Shown here: positions 10,301-16,930 of the stretch, in pieces
Layout: every line of letters begins with the position of its first letter
How positions within the stretch are numbered: the first letter of the stretch is position 1
Virus record (IMG/VR): IMGVR_UViG_3300025151_000169
Coordinates: 1-32,152 of that record
Length of the DNA: 32,152 bases
DNA from: a virus
Direction: 5' to 3' (one strand)
Notes under the pieces: model-generated
Databases searched by the model: none
Seen by the model: only the letters and a program-made list of their open reading frames with translations
What the model was told of the DNA's origin: nothing
Made by a program: the position numbers and the translations under genes

Positions 10301-11192
10301 TTTTGTCAGCAATCTCGATGGCTACAACGGAGTGTCCTCTTTTGATTCTGATGGCTTCACACTAGATGAGGCTGAAGCGGTTAACTACGCTGTCGATTCG
10401 GACTATAACGGATCAATAGACACTTACGAACGCTATGCAGCTTGGGGCTGGAAGTTAGGCAGCAACGGCAGTTCGTCAACGTGGGCCGCCGGAAACACTG
10501 ATCCTACGACGGAGAAGTACAACGCTTCGGCGGGGGTGTCAGTCATTCGGCAAGAGGAAAGCAGCGGTAGCTATCCGATGACGGGCGTTACTGTTAACCA
10601 CAGCCTTGGCGAAGCACCAGAGTTTGCGTTCCTAATGGACAACTCAAGCAACACGCAGGAAGTCTTTGCGTGGCACAAAGATTTAGACGCCAACAAGTAT
10701 CTCAAATTAACCCAGAACTCCGCCCAAACAACAGGAAGCGGGTACTTCCCATCTGGGTGCAGCACGGCAACCACATTTCAGATCGGTTCAGATATTGCGG
10801 GAGCAAGCGGGTATGATGGGTGGTGGGACATCTATCTGTATTTATTTTCTGGCGTCGAGGGCTATTCAAAGTTCGGCAAATACACGGGCAACGCCAGTGC
10901 GGATGGGCCATTTATCTACACTGGATTCCGGCCAGCTTTCGTTCTTTGGAAACGCGCAACAGGGTCATCTAACTCGTGGAACATAATGGATAACAAGCGC
11001 GAAGGATATAACCCACAGAATGATTTGTTATTTCCCGACAGCTCCACAATCGAATCCAACGTAACCGACCAAGACCTGCTTTCAAATGGGTTTAAGCTGC
11101 GGACATCTGGAGCGGGTAGAAATGCGAATAACGAGACGTTCATCTATGCAGCTTGGGCGGAGGTTCCGTTCAGCAAGGGAAATGCTCGCTAA
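7347..11192 (+). CDS. Large LamG/SPRY-type modular tail protein
   Basis: This 1281-residue protein is probably a glycan-binding or receptor-binding tail component. Successive beta-sandwich modules can be seen. A concanavalin/LamG-type domain lies at about residues 25-235 (starts RSLRFDTASTQKL). A second is at about 285-440 (AIYFDGTDDYLTV to LLIGGG), and a third at about 508-655 (AISFDGTGDYLSV). A linker with DVPTKNYATWNPL near 700 is followed by a SPRY-like domain at about 735-868 (GKWYAEFYS, then GVEVNCDDNTIQFLKNG). The C-terminal 370 residues hold two related modules that contain PSLLWIKDRD and PAFVLWKRATG. The gene is coupled to the fibre gene by TAATG. It has no catalytic signature, so binding rather than cleavage of polysaccharide is the simpler reading. 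Confidence 0.8.
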   Translation: MADFASALWNKPAAADSTPADPVTRSLRFDTASTQKLTRTFGTPTSQKKVTISWWMKLSEQGNGSASYGGIITVGDDSSNYAAIKVMGGATNTITVDEVSGGAYKSDRQTSRAFRDMGAWMHCVHVIDTTDSTADDRSKLYINGTRYTGPFATSYATYDQDYDTNWSKSGEVISIGFDNSGGSPYFGGYLADIHYIDGQALDASDFAETNSSTGQWVPKEYSGTYGNNGFHIDAQPAHDAELLVSSIDRNDGDTDFADVAAGHTITTGGDPEHSIAVGNPFTGDGRAIYFDGTDDYLTVDDGANIDLGTGDFTIEFWMNSDEDTQNAYVTGRWNATPNGGAWDSREWGLTCTSYGGGELDIYVPYTGGYNASSLNVCDSKWHHIAIVRHSGDAKLYVDGKYQIDASVLDSYNMSFSSKLLIGGGQSLYWRGAIYDYRISDTARYTSGTSDFDVPTEKFTSDSDTLLLIQPDKDDTTFHDESSSPATVTTVSSPTRTASTPYDAAAKSTAISFDGTGDYLSVATSSDFDFGSGSYTYEGWFYFNGFSETPEGIFSRNNSSTQEWAVCTNSSGTLQFFESVNNSYNTSSFTFSTGQWYHIALCKNGTTYKVYVDADEKISATLSSAPDANLPVIIGRFYDNYDGYYLDGYCYDFRAQKGVDTGGSKPSAPLELNPVYIGGDQSGNKNHFTPTNISSHDVMLDVPTKNYATWNPLDLQETASTAPTFAEGNLSLSTNSSGYGRIHSTFSIPSTGKWYAEFYSTSFNAIGVRRKVGGGWPSGSSDLASVVSSGSITNASGASQSGLASWSSGDILGVEVNCDDNTIQFLKNGSNYGTSESFTHYAGETFFTYTDGSSGTAYNAIANFGADPTFAGNYAGTPESSEWAYSPSTDFKSLNSSNLDAPSVTPSENFNTVLYTGTRDNSNSLGATSNAVTGMGFEPSLLWIKDRDNQSSNYGSSYSGHYLFDSVQGAGKAINIDGGMYTGSNDFVSNLDGYNGVSSFDSDGFTLDEAEAVNYAVDSDYNGSIDTYERYAAWGWKLGSNGSSSTWAAGNTDPTTEKYNASAGVSVIRQEESSGSYPMTGVTVNHSLGEAPEFAFLMDNSSNTQEVFAWHKDLDANKYLKLTQNSAQTTGSGYFPSGCSTATTFQIGSDIAGASGYDGWWDIYLYLFSGVEGYSKFGKYTGNASADGPFIYTGFRPAFVLWKRATGSSNSWNIMDNKREGYNPQNDLLFPDSSTIESNVTDQDLLSNGFKLRTSGAGRNANNETFIYAAWAEVPFSKGNAR

Positions 11193-11211
11193 CTAACAGA
11201 AAGATTTTACT

Positions 11212-11694
11212 ATGCCATATACTACAACAGAAGGACGCGCACTCCCGCTAGACAAAGCCTTCAACCACAACAACATTTCATTTCCCGCAAACTGGCTTCG
11301 AGTGTCCACACCTGCCGATAAGGAGGCTCAAGGCATTAGCTGGGTTACGCCTGAAGAACCACCAGTAGTCCGTGCGCCGCTTGAGCGTGAGAAGTCGGAC
11401 GGCATTGCACGAGCCAAAGACACTGCGGGTAAGATGTTGGCTGGTAGTGATTGGCAGATTGTAGCCTCGGTGGAAAGGCAACGTGCAGTGCCAACCGATT
11501 GGGCCGAATACCGTGCTGCTGTCATTGCCGAGGCGGATCGGTTGGAAGGCGAATACAACGCTGCTGAAAGCTACGAAGACTTTGACAAGATTAAACAGGA
11601 GTGGCCGCTGAATCCAGACGAACAGGCCGAGCGTGACCGGATGGAAGCTGAAGACGCGGCGGCAAAGGAGAAGCAAGAAGATGGCGGAGTATGA
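11212..11694 (+). CDS. Tail fibre assembly or DUF4376-like protein
   Basis: This is a 160-residue protein. Residues 70-120 (AGKMLAGSDWQIVASVERQR, then PTDWAEYRAAVIAEADRLE) resemble the C-terminal part of tail-fibre assembly chaperones and DUF4376 proteins, where an xxLLxxTDWxxxR signature precedes a helical region. The tail is acidic and charged. Its position directly after the two fibre-like genes supports an accessory role in fibre assembly or attachment. The last 14 bases overlap the following gene. There is no membrane segment or signal peptide. Confidence 0.6.
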   Translation: MPYTTTEGRALPLDKAFNHNNISFPANWLRVSTPADKEAQGISWVTPEEPPVVRAPLEREKSDGIARAKDTAGKMLAGSDWQIVASVERQRAVPTDWAEYRAAVIAEADRLEGEYNAAESYEDFDKIKQEWPLNPDEQAERDRMEAEDAAAKEKQEDGGV

Positions 11695-11902
11695 TCCTAA
11701 TTCGTTATCGGCGCAACTGGCTCGGATTGAGTCTAGGCAGATACATATAGCTGACCGTCTTGATGAGATTGCGGAGCGGATGAATAATCATTCATTAAGG
11801 CTGAAGTACCTGGAAGAATTTCGATGGAAACTCGTCGGCGCAATTGGACTTGGATCAGCGGGTGGGGCGGCAGCTTTCTCTAAACTATTTGGTGGAGAAT
11901 AA
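11681..11902 (+). CDS. XhlA-like membrane-associated lysis protein
   Basis: This is a 73-residue protein. Residues 5-47 are a coiled coil (LARIESRQIHIADRLDEIAE and onward) with the NHSLRLKYLE pattern. A C-terminal hydrophobic segment follows (about residues 50-68, LVGAIGLGSAGGAAAF). This architecture is that of XhlA and related small holin-partner proteins. The open frame extends further upstream, but ATG 11681 is preferred because AAAGGAG lies ten bases before it and the upstream part is encoded inside the previous gene in another frame. It is followed by a holin-like gene, which supports a role in lysis. Confidence 0.65.
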   Translation: MAEYDPNSLSAQLARIESRQIHIADRLDEIAERMNNHSLRLKYLEEFRWKLVGAIGLGSAGGAAAFSKLFGGE

Positions 11903-11903
11903 C

Positions 11904-12098
11904 ATGAAAGAAAAACTGAAAAGCAGAAAACTATGGGTAGCGGTTGGAGGTCTTTTGACTGTTGCCGCTACTGAATGGCTCAACCTTTCTCCTGAACTAA
12001 CGGAGCAACTGGTTAGTGCCGTGATTATAATCGTTCCTGCCTACATTGGAGGCCAAGGGATTGTGGACGCAATGAAAGAATACGCTGCCAAAAAATGA
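11904..12098 (+). CDS. Holin-like two-segment membrane protein
   Basis: This is a 64-residue protein with a basic start (MKEKLKSRKLW). A first hydrophobic stretch (about residues 10-24, VAVGGLLTVAATEW), a short polar loop (NLSPELTEQ) and a second hydrophobic stretch (about 35-52, LVSAVIIIVPAYIGG) follow, and the tail is KEYAAKK. Such two-segment small proteins next to spanin-like genes are typical class II holins, which accumulate in the inner membrane and time lysis. ATG 11904 is chosen because GGTGGAG precedes it by six bases. Its stop overlaps the next start in ATGA. Another role for this small membrane protein cannot be excluded. Confidence 0.7.
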   Translation: MKEKLKSRKLWVAVGGLLTVAATEWLNLSPELTEQLVSAVIIIVPAYIGGQGIVDAMKEYAAKK

Positions 12099-12343
12099 TA
12101 CTAGACCTACTAGCCGCCTTGAGGGCGATCCCAAAGATTGTGGATGCCCTTGAGCGGCTGGGGGATGTGGCTACGGCAGCACAGGCACAAGCTCGCGAGA
12201 ATGAGAAGAATGATAAAATTTACGATCTTATTGATGCTGCTCGCGAGCGCAGGATGCATAAGCGAGAAGCTGAACGGGTTTCAGGAGATAGCCGAGAGGC
12301 ATCCACTGGGGATGGAGCAGATAACGGAGCATCCGGAGAGTGA
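12095..12343 (+). CDS. Rz-like protein lacking a clear membrane anchor
   Basis: This is an 82-residue protein coupled by ATGA to the holin-like gene. It begins with an amphipathic stretch (MILDLLAALRAIPKIV), which is too short and interrupted to be a normal transmembrane helix. A charged coiled-coil region follows (residues 17-60). Its position and the overlapping lipoprotein in the +1 frame are those of an Rz/Rz1 spanin pair, in which the first protein spans the inner membrane. The missing transmembrane helix argues that it is a divergent inner spanin or a different lysis accessory. The C-terminal 25 residues lie in the region shared with the lipoprotein and are polar and disordered. Confidence 0.55.
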   Translation: MILDLLAALRAIPKIVDALERLGDVATAAQAQARENEKNDKIYDLIDAARERRMHKREAERVSGDSREASTGDGADNGASGE

Positions 12344-12410
12344 AGCACTCATAATAGATTTAGGTCGGTATATAAACGAACTGGAGCGTCGAATAGAAGG
12401 CAAACGATGA
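12201..12410 (+). CDS. Lipoprotein, probable Rz1-like outer spanin
   Basis: This is a 69-residue lipoprotein precursor. Its signal sequence is MRRMIKFTILLMLLASAGC with a clear lipobox (LASAGC), so cleavage before Cys19 and lipid attachment to the outer membrane are expected. The mature part is about 50 residues with an acidic, helical profile. The gene lies mostly within the +1 frame of the preceding gene, the classic arrangement of an outer spanin nested in its partner. An alternative ATG at 12210 would also give a functional signal. The stop overlaps the next gene start in ATGA. The lipobox is direct sequence evidence; the spanin role comes from context. Confidence 0.75.
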   Translation: MRRMIKFTILLMLLASAGCISEKLNGFQEIAERHPLGMEQITEHPESEALIIDLGRYINELERRIEGKR

Positions 12411-13144
12411 CATTAAGCGAACTGGCAGATCAGATTACGACGAAATTGAGCGACACCGATAGCGCATCGGTTGTGACTTGCAAAAAGTTTATCAATAACC
12501 GCTACCGCATGGTTTGGGAGTCGCAACTTTGGACTCAAACCTTGGGCGTGGTCAGCGCGTCTGTTAGTGCGAATGACGAAACGGTCACCTTGTCTGGCGA
12601 CCCAACAATATTCTATTACCCGACATCCACCACCACGGCATCCACCGCGCCTCGGTTGGATTTCGTTGTGGCGGCAAAGTTTACTGAAACCGGCAAGGAT
12701 GAAGGCCATGAAATAAGCGGCCAGAATTGGATACAGTTCTTCCAGCTTGACCCTAATATTTGGAACAACACGGCAGATCGCCGCACCACTCCGGTTAACT
12801 TTACCCCGCTTCCCAAAGACGCCAGCGGCAACTGCCGGATCAAGCCCATACCCACTCCCAACGCCGCCGGAACGGTTTACGCGCTGGGCAAGCTGAAGAA
12901 CACTGACCTTGGCGACTCCGACTCTCCGGTGATTCCAGGTGTTGACAATGTTCTGCTGGCATATGCTGAAGGGGATATGCTTGAGCGTTCGATGCAGTAC
13001 AGCAAGGCGCAGCTAAAATTTACCGAGGCGACAACACTTTTGCAGATTAGCCGCGAACTGGACAACGTCCAACAGAACAAGGTTTCAGTTATTGTGCCGG
13101 ATGTGCCGTCACACTGGAGCCGAAACGATTTCATCATTAACTGA
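12407..13144 (+). CDS. Head-tail adaptor-like protein
   Basis: This is a 245-residue protein. The helical N-terminus (residues 1-40, including KKFINNRYRMVWESQLW), the beta-rich middle and the long helical C-terminal third (about 190-230) fit the adaptor proteins that bind beneath the portal in podoviruses. Near residue 25 the FINNRYRMVWES stretch resembles an adaptor N-terminal signature (INxxYxxI/VxxxxxW). It starts within the ATGA overlap with the lipoprotein and its stop overlaps the next start by one base. In many podoviruses this gene precedes the nozzle gene, as it does here. The identity is moderately supported and not certain. Confidence 0.6.
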   Translation: MTLSELADQITTKLSDTDSASVVTCKKFINNRYRMVWESQLWTQTLGVVSASVSANDETVTLSGDPTIFYYPTSTTTASTAPRLDFVVAAKFTETGKDEGHEISGQNWIQFFQLDPNIWNNTADRRTTPVNFTPLPKDASGNCRIKPIPTPNAAGTVYALGKLKNTDLGDSDSPVIPGVDNVLLAYAEGDMLERSMQYSKAQLKFTEATTLLQISRELDNVQQNKVSVIVPDVPSHWSRNDFIIN

Positions 13145-14961
13145 TGCCCACTTTAAGCAACAATGCCCTTGATGACCCCATCCTAATTGATGGGAATGAT
13201 TCCTTTGTTGGCGGTCAAGTTAGCGCGACCCGCGCGAATCTTGTGCCTGAAAACGGGTATGTTGAGGGTAAGAACATTGACCTCGATGAGTTTGGCAATG
13301 CTGTAACTCGCAGGGGCGCGGCATTAACTCTAGGCTACCTGTCATGGGATTCAGCATCAAATAACTGGGAAGCTGAAGGGCAATTATGGAACGGGGTGAC
13401 TGCGCCGATTACGGGCGCAAGTTACTTTGATTCCGGAACTACTGAAAGGTTGGTGCTGGCAGATGGTTCCAACAACCTGAAGATTTCAACTGAATCTGGA
13501 ACTTACTCCACCATCAGTGGTTCCTCACTGGCGGCTGGTGCGGATGTGAACTTCGCGCAACTTGCCAACCGGATGTACTACTGCGATGGGGATGGGGCAT
13601 TGCGTTACATTGATGACTCTGGAACCAACCAATCCATCTCCGGTGGGCGGATTACTTCCATCGAAATAACCAAGCAGGGAGAAGGCTACACGACTGCGCC
13701 CACAATTGCTTTCTCATCTGGCGGCGCGGCGGCAACTTCCAACATGGGTTACGGAGGTAAGGTGGTAGGCGCGGATATAACCACTGCCGGTAGCGGATAC
13801 TCTACTACCACGCCACCCACTATAACATTTACCGCAGCACCTTCAGGCGGAACCACTGCTGAAGGTATCGCCAAGGTTAGCCAGACGCCTAGCAAGCCGA
13901 AGCTGCTTGTTTCTCACACTAATCGGCTATTTGCCACCAGTGCAGACACCGCCGTGCCGTCTGACACGATTTATTGCAGCGACATCCTGGACGGTGAGTC
14001 GTTTGATTTGGCGGGCAATAGCATACGAGTAGGTGGTGGTGATGGTGACCCCATTGTTGCCCTGACATCTTGGTTTGATTTTAACCTGCTAGTGTTTAAA
14101 GAGCGTTCGATCTGGGTGGTAAATGCTAATCCGGCTCAAAGCGTGGCTGAATGGCAAATCCGTTTAATCAATAACCGCGTGGGTTGCGTGGCAGCGCGCA
14201 CAGTGCAGCAAGTTGGCTCCGATGTGCTGTTTATGTCGCGTGATGGTGTTCGGTCAGTGAAGACTATTGAGTCCGGCGCGCAAACCGACATCTCTCAACC
14301 TTTATCCAGCCCCATCAACGATTTGGTGGGTCAAATCAATCAATCAGCGATCAGCAAGTGCGCTGCGGTGTATTGGCGCAACCGTTACCTAATCGCGGTT
14401 CCGCTTGGAAGTGCTACCGAGCCGGATCATGTGTTGTGCTACCACCTGCTTGCCTCGTCATGGACAGGGTTCTGGACGGGATGGCAACCGCGCGATTGGG
14501 TGATTACCGCATTTGGCGGCAAGCTGCGGCTTAACTTCGGCGACCAAAGCGGCAAGTTGTTTACTTGGGATGATTTTACTGCCGAAAACTCTACGACACT
14601 TACGAACTATCAAGATGGCGGAACTGATTACGAGTCGTACATCAAAACGCGCGCATATCGCTTTGGTGAGACTTGGGGCGACAAGATCGGTCACTCGGTT
14701 CAGTTTAACTTGGAGAACATTCACTCCACGGACATTTCAGCGGATTTGGACTACTACAAGGATTTGAGTAGCACCGAATCTGAACTGGCGAGCAATGTGA
14801 CTATCGCCGCGAACAGCAACCTTGTCCGCAAGGGGTACAACTTAATCCCGAAAGGGCGATTTAACCAAATGCAATTTAAGGTCAAGGCCGACTCCGGACG
14901 TCTTGCAGTTCACTCCATACAAGCGAGTGCATTTGGGCAACCAATTAAACCGGAGAGATAG
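13144..14961 (+). CDS. Tail nozzle or stabilisation-like beta-propeller protein
   Basis: This 605-residue protein fits the large tail tubular or stabilisation proteins (gp10-like) that form the podovirus tail nozzle. Visible features are repeated beta-propeller-like segments (LLVSHTNRLFATS, WFDFNLLVFKERSIWVVN, DVLFMSRDGVRSV, NRYLIAVPLG). An insert at about residues 175-245 carries two copies of a GxGYxTxPTI-type repeat, which I recognise as a common beta insertion in phage tail proteins. The C-terminal region is beta rich. The gene is joined to the adaptor gene by TGATG. Its place after the adaptor supports the role. Confidence 0.7.
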   Translation: MPTLSNNALDDPILIDGNDSFVGGQVSATRANLVPENGYVEGKNIDLDEFGNAVTRRGAALTLGYLSWDSASNNWEAEGQLWNGVTAPITGASYFDSGTTERLVLADGSNNLKISTESGTYSTISGSSLAAGADVNFAQLANRMYYCDGDGALRYIDDSGTNQSISGGRITSIEITKQGEGYTTAPTIAFSSGGAAATSNMGYGGKVVGADITTAGSGYSTTTPPTITFTAAPSGGTTAEGIAKVSQTPSKPKLLVSHTNRLFATSADTAVPSDTIYCSDILDGESFDLAGNSIRVGGGDGDPIVALTSWFDFNLLVFKERSIWVVNANPAQSVAEWQIRLINNRVGCVAARTVQQVGSDVLFMSRDGVRSVKTIESGAQTDISQPLSSPINDLVGQINQSAISKCAAVYWRNRYLIAVPLGSATEPDHVLCYHLLASSWTGFWTGWQPRDWVITAFGGKLRLNFGDQSGKLFTWDDFTAENSTTLTNYQDGGTDYESYIKTRAYRFGETWGDKIGHSVQFNLENIHSTDISADLDYYKDLSSTESELASNVTIAANSNLVRKGYNLIPKGRFNQMQFKVKADSGRLAVHSIQASAFGQPIKPER

Positions 14962-14965
14962 GCCA

Positions 14966-15385
14966 GTGGATGGGACTAGTGCCAGAGATTTTGGAGTTGG
15001 TGATGTCATCGATTTTATACGAGGAAATGACCGAAGGGGAACTTGTTTCGGAAGATGGCCAAACAATATCCTTTCACCTTTCATCAGCTTCTCCGCCGAC
15101 ATTGGAAGTCTGCACCTCGTCCAAGAAGATGGCGAGTTGGTCGCAGTCGGTTTTGCGAGACAGATCGATGAAGACGATTTGGATCGGCATTGGCTACCCC
15201 AAAAAAGGGAAGGCACTGCTATCGAGTTCCAAGACGTATTATCAAAAAACAAGCAAGGGCTGGAAACTCTCATCGATGAATTTACATCGAGGCATCCCGA
15301 TTGGCGTGAAAAAAAACTGTTCGCCACTCGACATGGTCAAAGGAAGAGGATTCAACCCGAACTAATCGAAAGGCTCATGGCTTGA
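14966..15385 (+). CDS. Hypothetical protein, possibly GNAT-like, GTG start
   Basis: This is a 139-residue protein. I chose GTG 14966 because GGAGAG lies eight bases upstream and it avoids a long overlap with the previous gene. A beta-strand-like stretch (residues 48-64, GSLHLVQEDGELVAVGFA) and a helical end (LETLIDEFTSRHPDW, then KKLFATRHGQRK) resemble small acetyltransferase-like virion proteins in tail regions, but no acetyl-CoA binding motif is clear. It could therefore be a divergent GNAT or an unrelated small virion protein. The terminal TGA overlaps the next gene, which starts with TTG inside the same TTGA. A second long frame at 14970-15365 was judged a shadow. Confidence 0.55.
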   Translation: MDGTSARDFGVGDVIDFIRGNDRRGTCFGRWPNNILSPFISFSADIGSLHLVQEDGELVAVGFARQIDEDDLDRHWLPQKREGTAIEFQDVLSKNKQGLETLIDEFTSRHPDWREKKLFATRHGQRKRIQPELIERLMA

Positions 15386-15675
15386 ATTTAGAAGGCCCAG
15401 TTGTCAGAGGTGAAGGCTTTGCAGAGAAAGTCCCAACTGCTAATATAGCACTCGATAAGCCTGTCGAGGTGGGGTGCTATCGTGGGATTGCATATGCAGG
15501 GGCAGACAAGCTGGGGGATGCTGCGGTGTGGGTCATGCCACATCAACCATTCATTGCCGAGGCATATATTTCGGGATACGAGGGCGACCTCTACGACACC
15601 TACCTTACAATTCAAAATATGAATAAACTAAATCGGGAAGATTTAAAGGGACTATACGACAAGGCACTGGCATGA
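15382..15675 (+). CDS. Riboflavin-kinase-like domain protein
   Basis: This is a 97-residue protein whose sequence follows the flavokinase (riboflavin kinase) domain. GPVVRGEGFAEKVPTANIAL near residues 5-24 carries the PTAN nucleotide-binding motif. VEVGCYRGIAYAG is next. HQPFIAEAY contains Glu60, where the catalytic glutamate is expected, and EGDLYDTYLTI matches the DLYG strand. The true enzymes have a domain of about 125 residues, so this version is shortened, and the usual C-terminal helix is brief. Flavokinase phosphorylates riboflavin to FMN; whether the phage version does so is unknown. It starts at TTG with GAAAGG eight bases upstream and is translationally coupled on both sides. Its neighbours are virion genes, not metabolic genes. 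Confidence 0.6.
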   Translation: MNLEGPVVRGEGFAEKVPTANIALDKPVEVGCYRGIAYAGADKLGDAAVWVMPHQPFIAEAYISGYEGDLYDTYLTIQNMNKLNREDLKGLYDKALA

Positions 15676-16913
15676 ACGACTTGATTCAAAGATGCGAGCA
15701 ATTGGCGCGGCAGATTGTCGAAGCCAAGGGACAACAGTTTTGGGCAGCGCGCGGAGCGTTGAACAAGGGAACCCCACCACCGGCCCCAACTCCTCCCAGC
15801 TACGGGGAGGGCGTCGAGACGGCAGCGCAATGGTCACCCATTATTGCTGGAGTAGAGTCGGCCCGTAGATTAGGTAAAGAATTTACATACGAGCATCCTG
15901 ACACTGGCGAGATAAAGACGGTTGATTTCACCAACCTTGGCGATGTCGAGATGGCGAAAGTCATGCAGGACTTTCAGAATCAGTCTGCATCCGAAAACGC
16001 CAGAGTCTTACTAGACCTTTATAAAGAGTATGGCCCGCAGTTTGTTGAGTCTTCCCGCGACCAACTGCGACAAGCTGATCCAAAAGGCTTTGAGGCGCGA
16101 GAGACACTCGGCGACAAGGTTCTGGCGGACATGGACAACATCCCATCCGTACCGGATGCTCCGGAGCTTGAGTCCCTAGACCAGGATACAGTACTTCAAG
16201 CTGATCCGGAAACGCTTGCTGCTCGTAAAGATGCCGAACGTAGCTTGGTGGAGCGATTGCAGTCCGGTGAGTTTAGTCAACGCGCCGCCAAGCGGGCAGG
16301 GGACATCGCTAAAGGGCGTCAGGCCGCTTCTGGCAACATCTTTGGAGGCGGGGCAGTGTTACAGCAGTCCATCGCCGAAACGGGCGCAGAGGACGCTGCC
16401 AGCCGCCAAGCGGTTGCGGACTATCTTGGGTTCCTGCAATCCGGCCAATCGGCAGAGGACTATAGCTCGCGCCTCGCAATGGCTAACCAGCAAAACCAAT
16501 TGACCGGCCAAGCGAGCCGGAATCAAGCATCACAGCAAAGTTACGCCAATGCGATGAATCGCTTGAGCGGTCAGGAGACGATGAATCAGCAACGCATGGG
16601 CAACCTGCAAGCATTTGCCTTCGGCCAACCGCTGGTTAATCAGCTTGGATCACTGGGCGGAATGCAGCAGCAAGCGGCTCCGTATGCTCCGACTCAAGTT
16701 GCCGGATACGGTCAGTCTATCGGGCAGCAAATGGGCAATGTTCAAAGTCTTAACCAATCAAACTACCAAGGGGCGATGCAAGCGTGGCAGACACAAGCGC
16801 AAGCCGCCATGCAACCCAGCGGGTTTGGTTCAGTACTCGGCACTGCATTTGGCGCATTGTCAGGTGGAGTAGGGGAAGGGTTAGGTGCTGGTTTAGCTAA
16901 AAAATGGGGTTGA
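15672..16913 (+). CDS. Internal virion or ejection-type protein, Gln/Ala rich
   Basis: This is a 413-residue protein. The first 30 residues are helical, and a short proline-rich linker follows (PPPAPTPPS). Coiled-coil helices run to about residue 240, with an Ala/Gly/Gln-rich central and C-terminal part (repeated SQQ, NQQ and QQQ-type groups). The C-terminus (residues 383-413) is a Gly-rich hydrophobic patch (GSVLGTAFGALSGG and onward) that could insert in a membrane. Such composition and the position between tail proteins and larger virion proteins fit a DNA-ejection protein. It is coupled to the flavokinase-like gene by ATGA. The family cannot be named with certainty. Confidence 0.65.
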   Translation: MNDLIQRCEQLARQIVEAKGQQFWAARGALNKGTPPPAPTPPSYGEGVETAAQWSPIIAGVESARRLGKEFTYEHPDTGEIKTVDFTNLGDVEMAKVMQDFQNQSASENARVLLDLYKEYGPQFVESSRDQLRQADPKGFEARETLGDKVLADMDNIPSVPDAPELESLDQDTVLQADPETLAARKDAERSLVERLQSGEFSQRAAKRAGDIAKGRQAASGNIFGGGAVLQQSIAETGAEDAASRQAVADYLGFLQSGQSAEDYSSRLAMANQQNQLTGQASRNQASQQSYANAMNRLSGQETMNQQRMGNLQAFAFGQPLVNQLGSLGGMQQQAAPYAPTQVAGYGQSIGQQMGNVQSLNQSNYQGAMQAWQTQAQAAMQPSGFGSVLGTAFGALSGGVGEGLGAGLAKKWG

Positions 16914-16930
16914 TAAATTAAAGGATAATC

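Noticed and set aside
14970-15365. A 131-codon frame starting with ATG inside the 14966-15385 gene
   Set aside because: The GTG-started frame has a better ribosome site, correct coupling to the next gene and more protein-like sequence. The ATG frame reads like an out-of-phase Ser/Lys-rich product.
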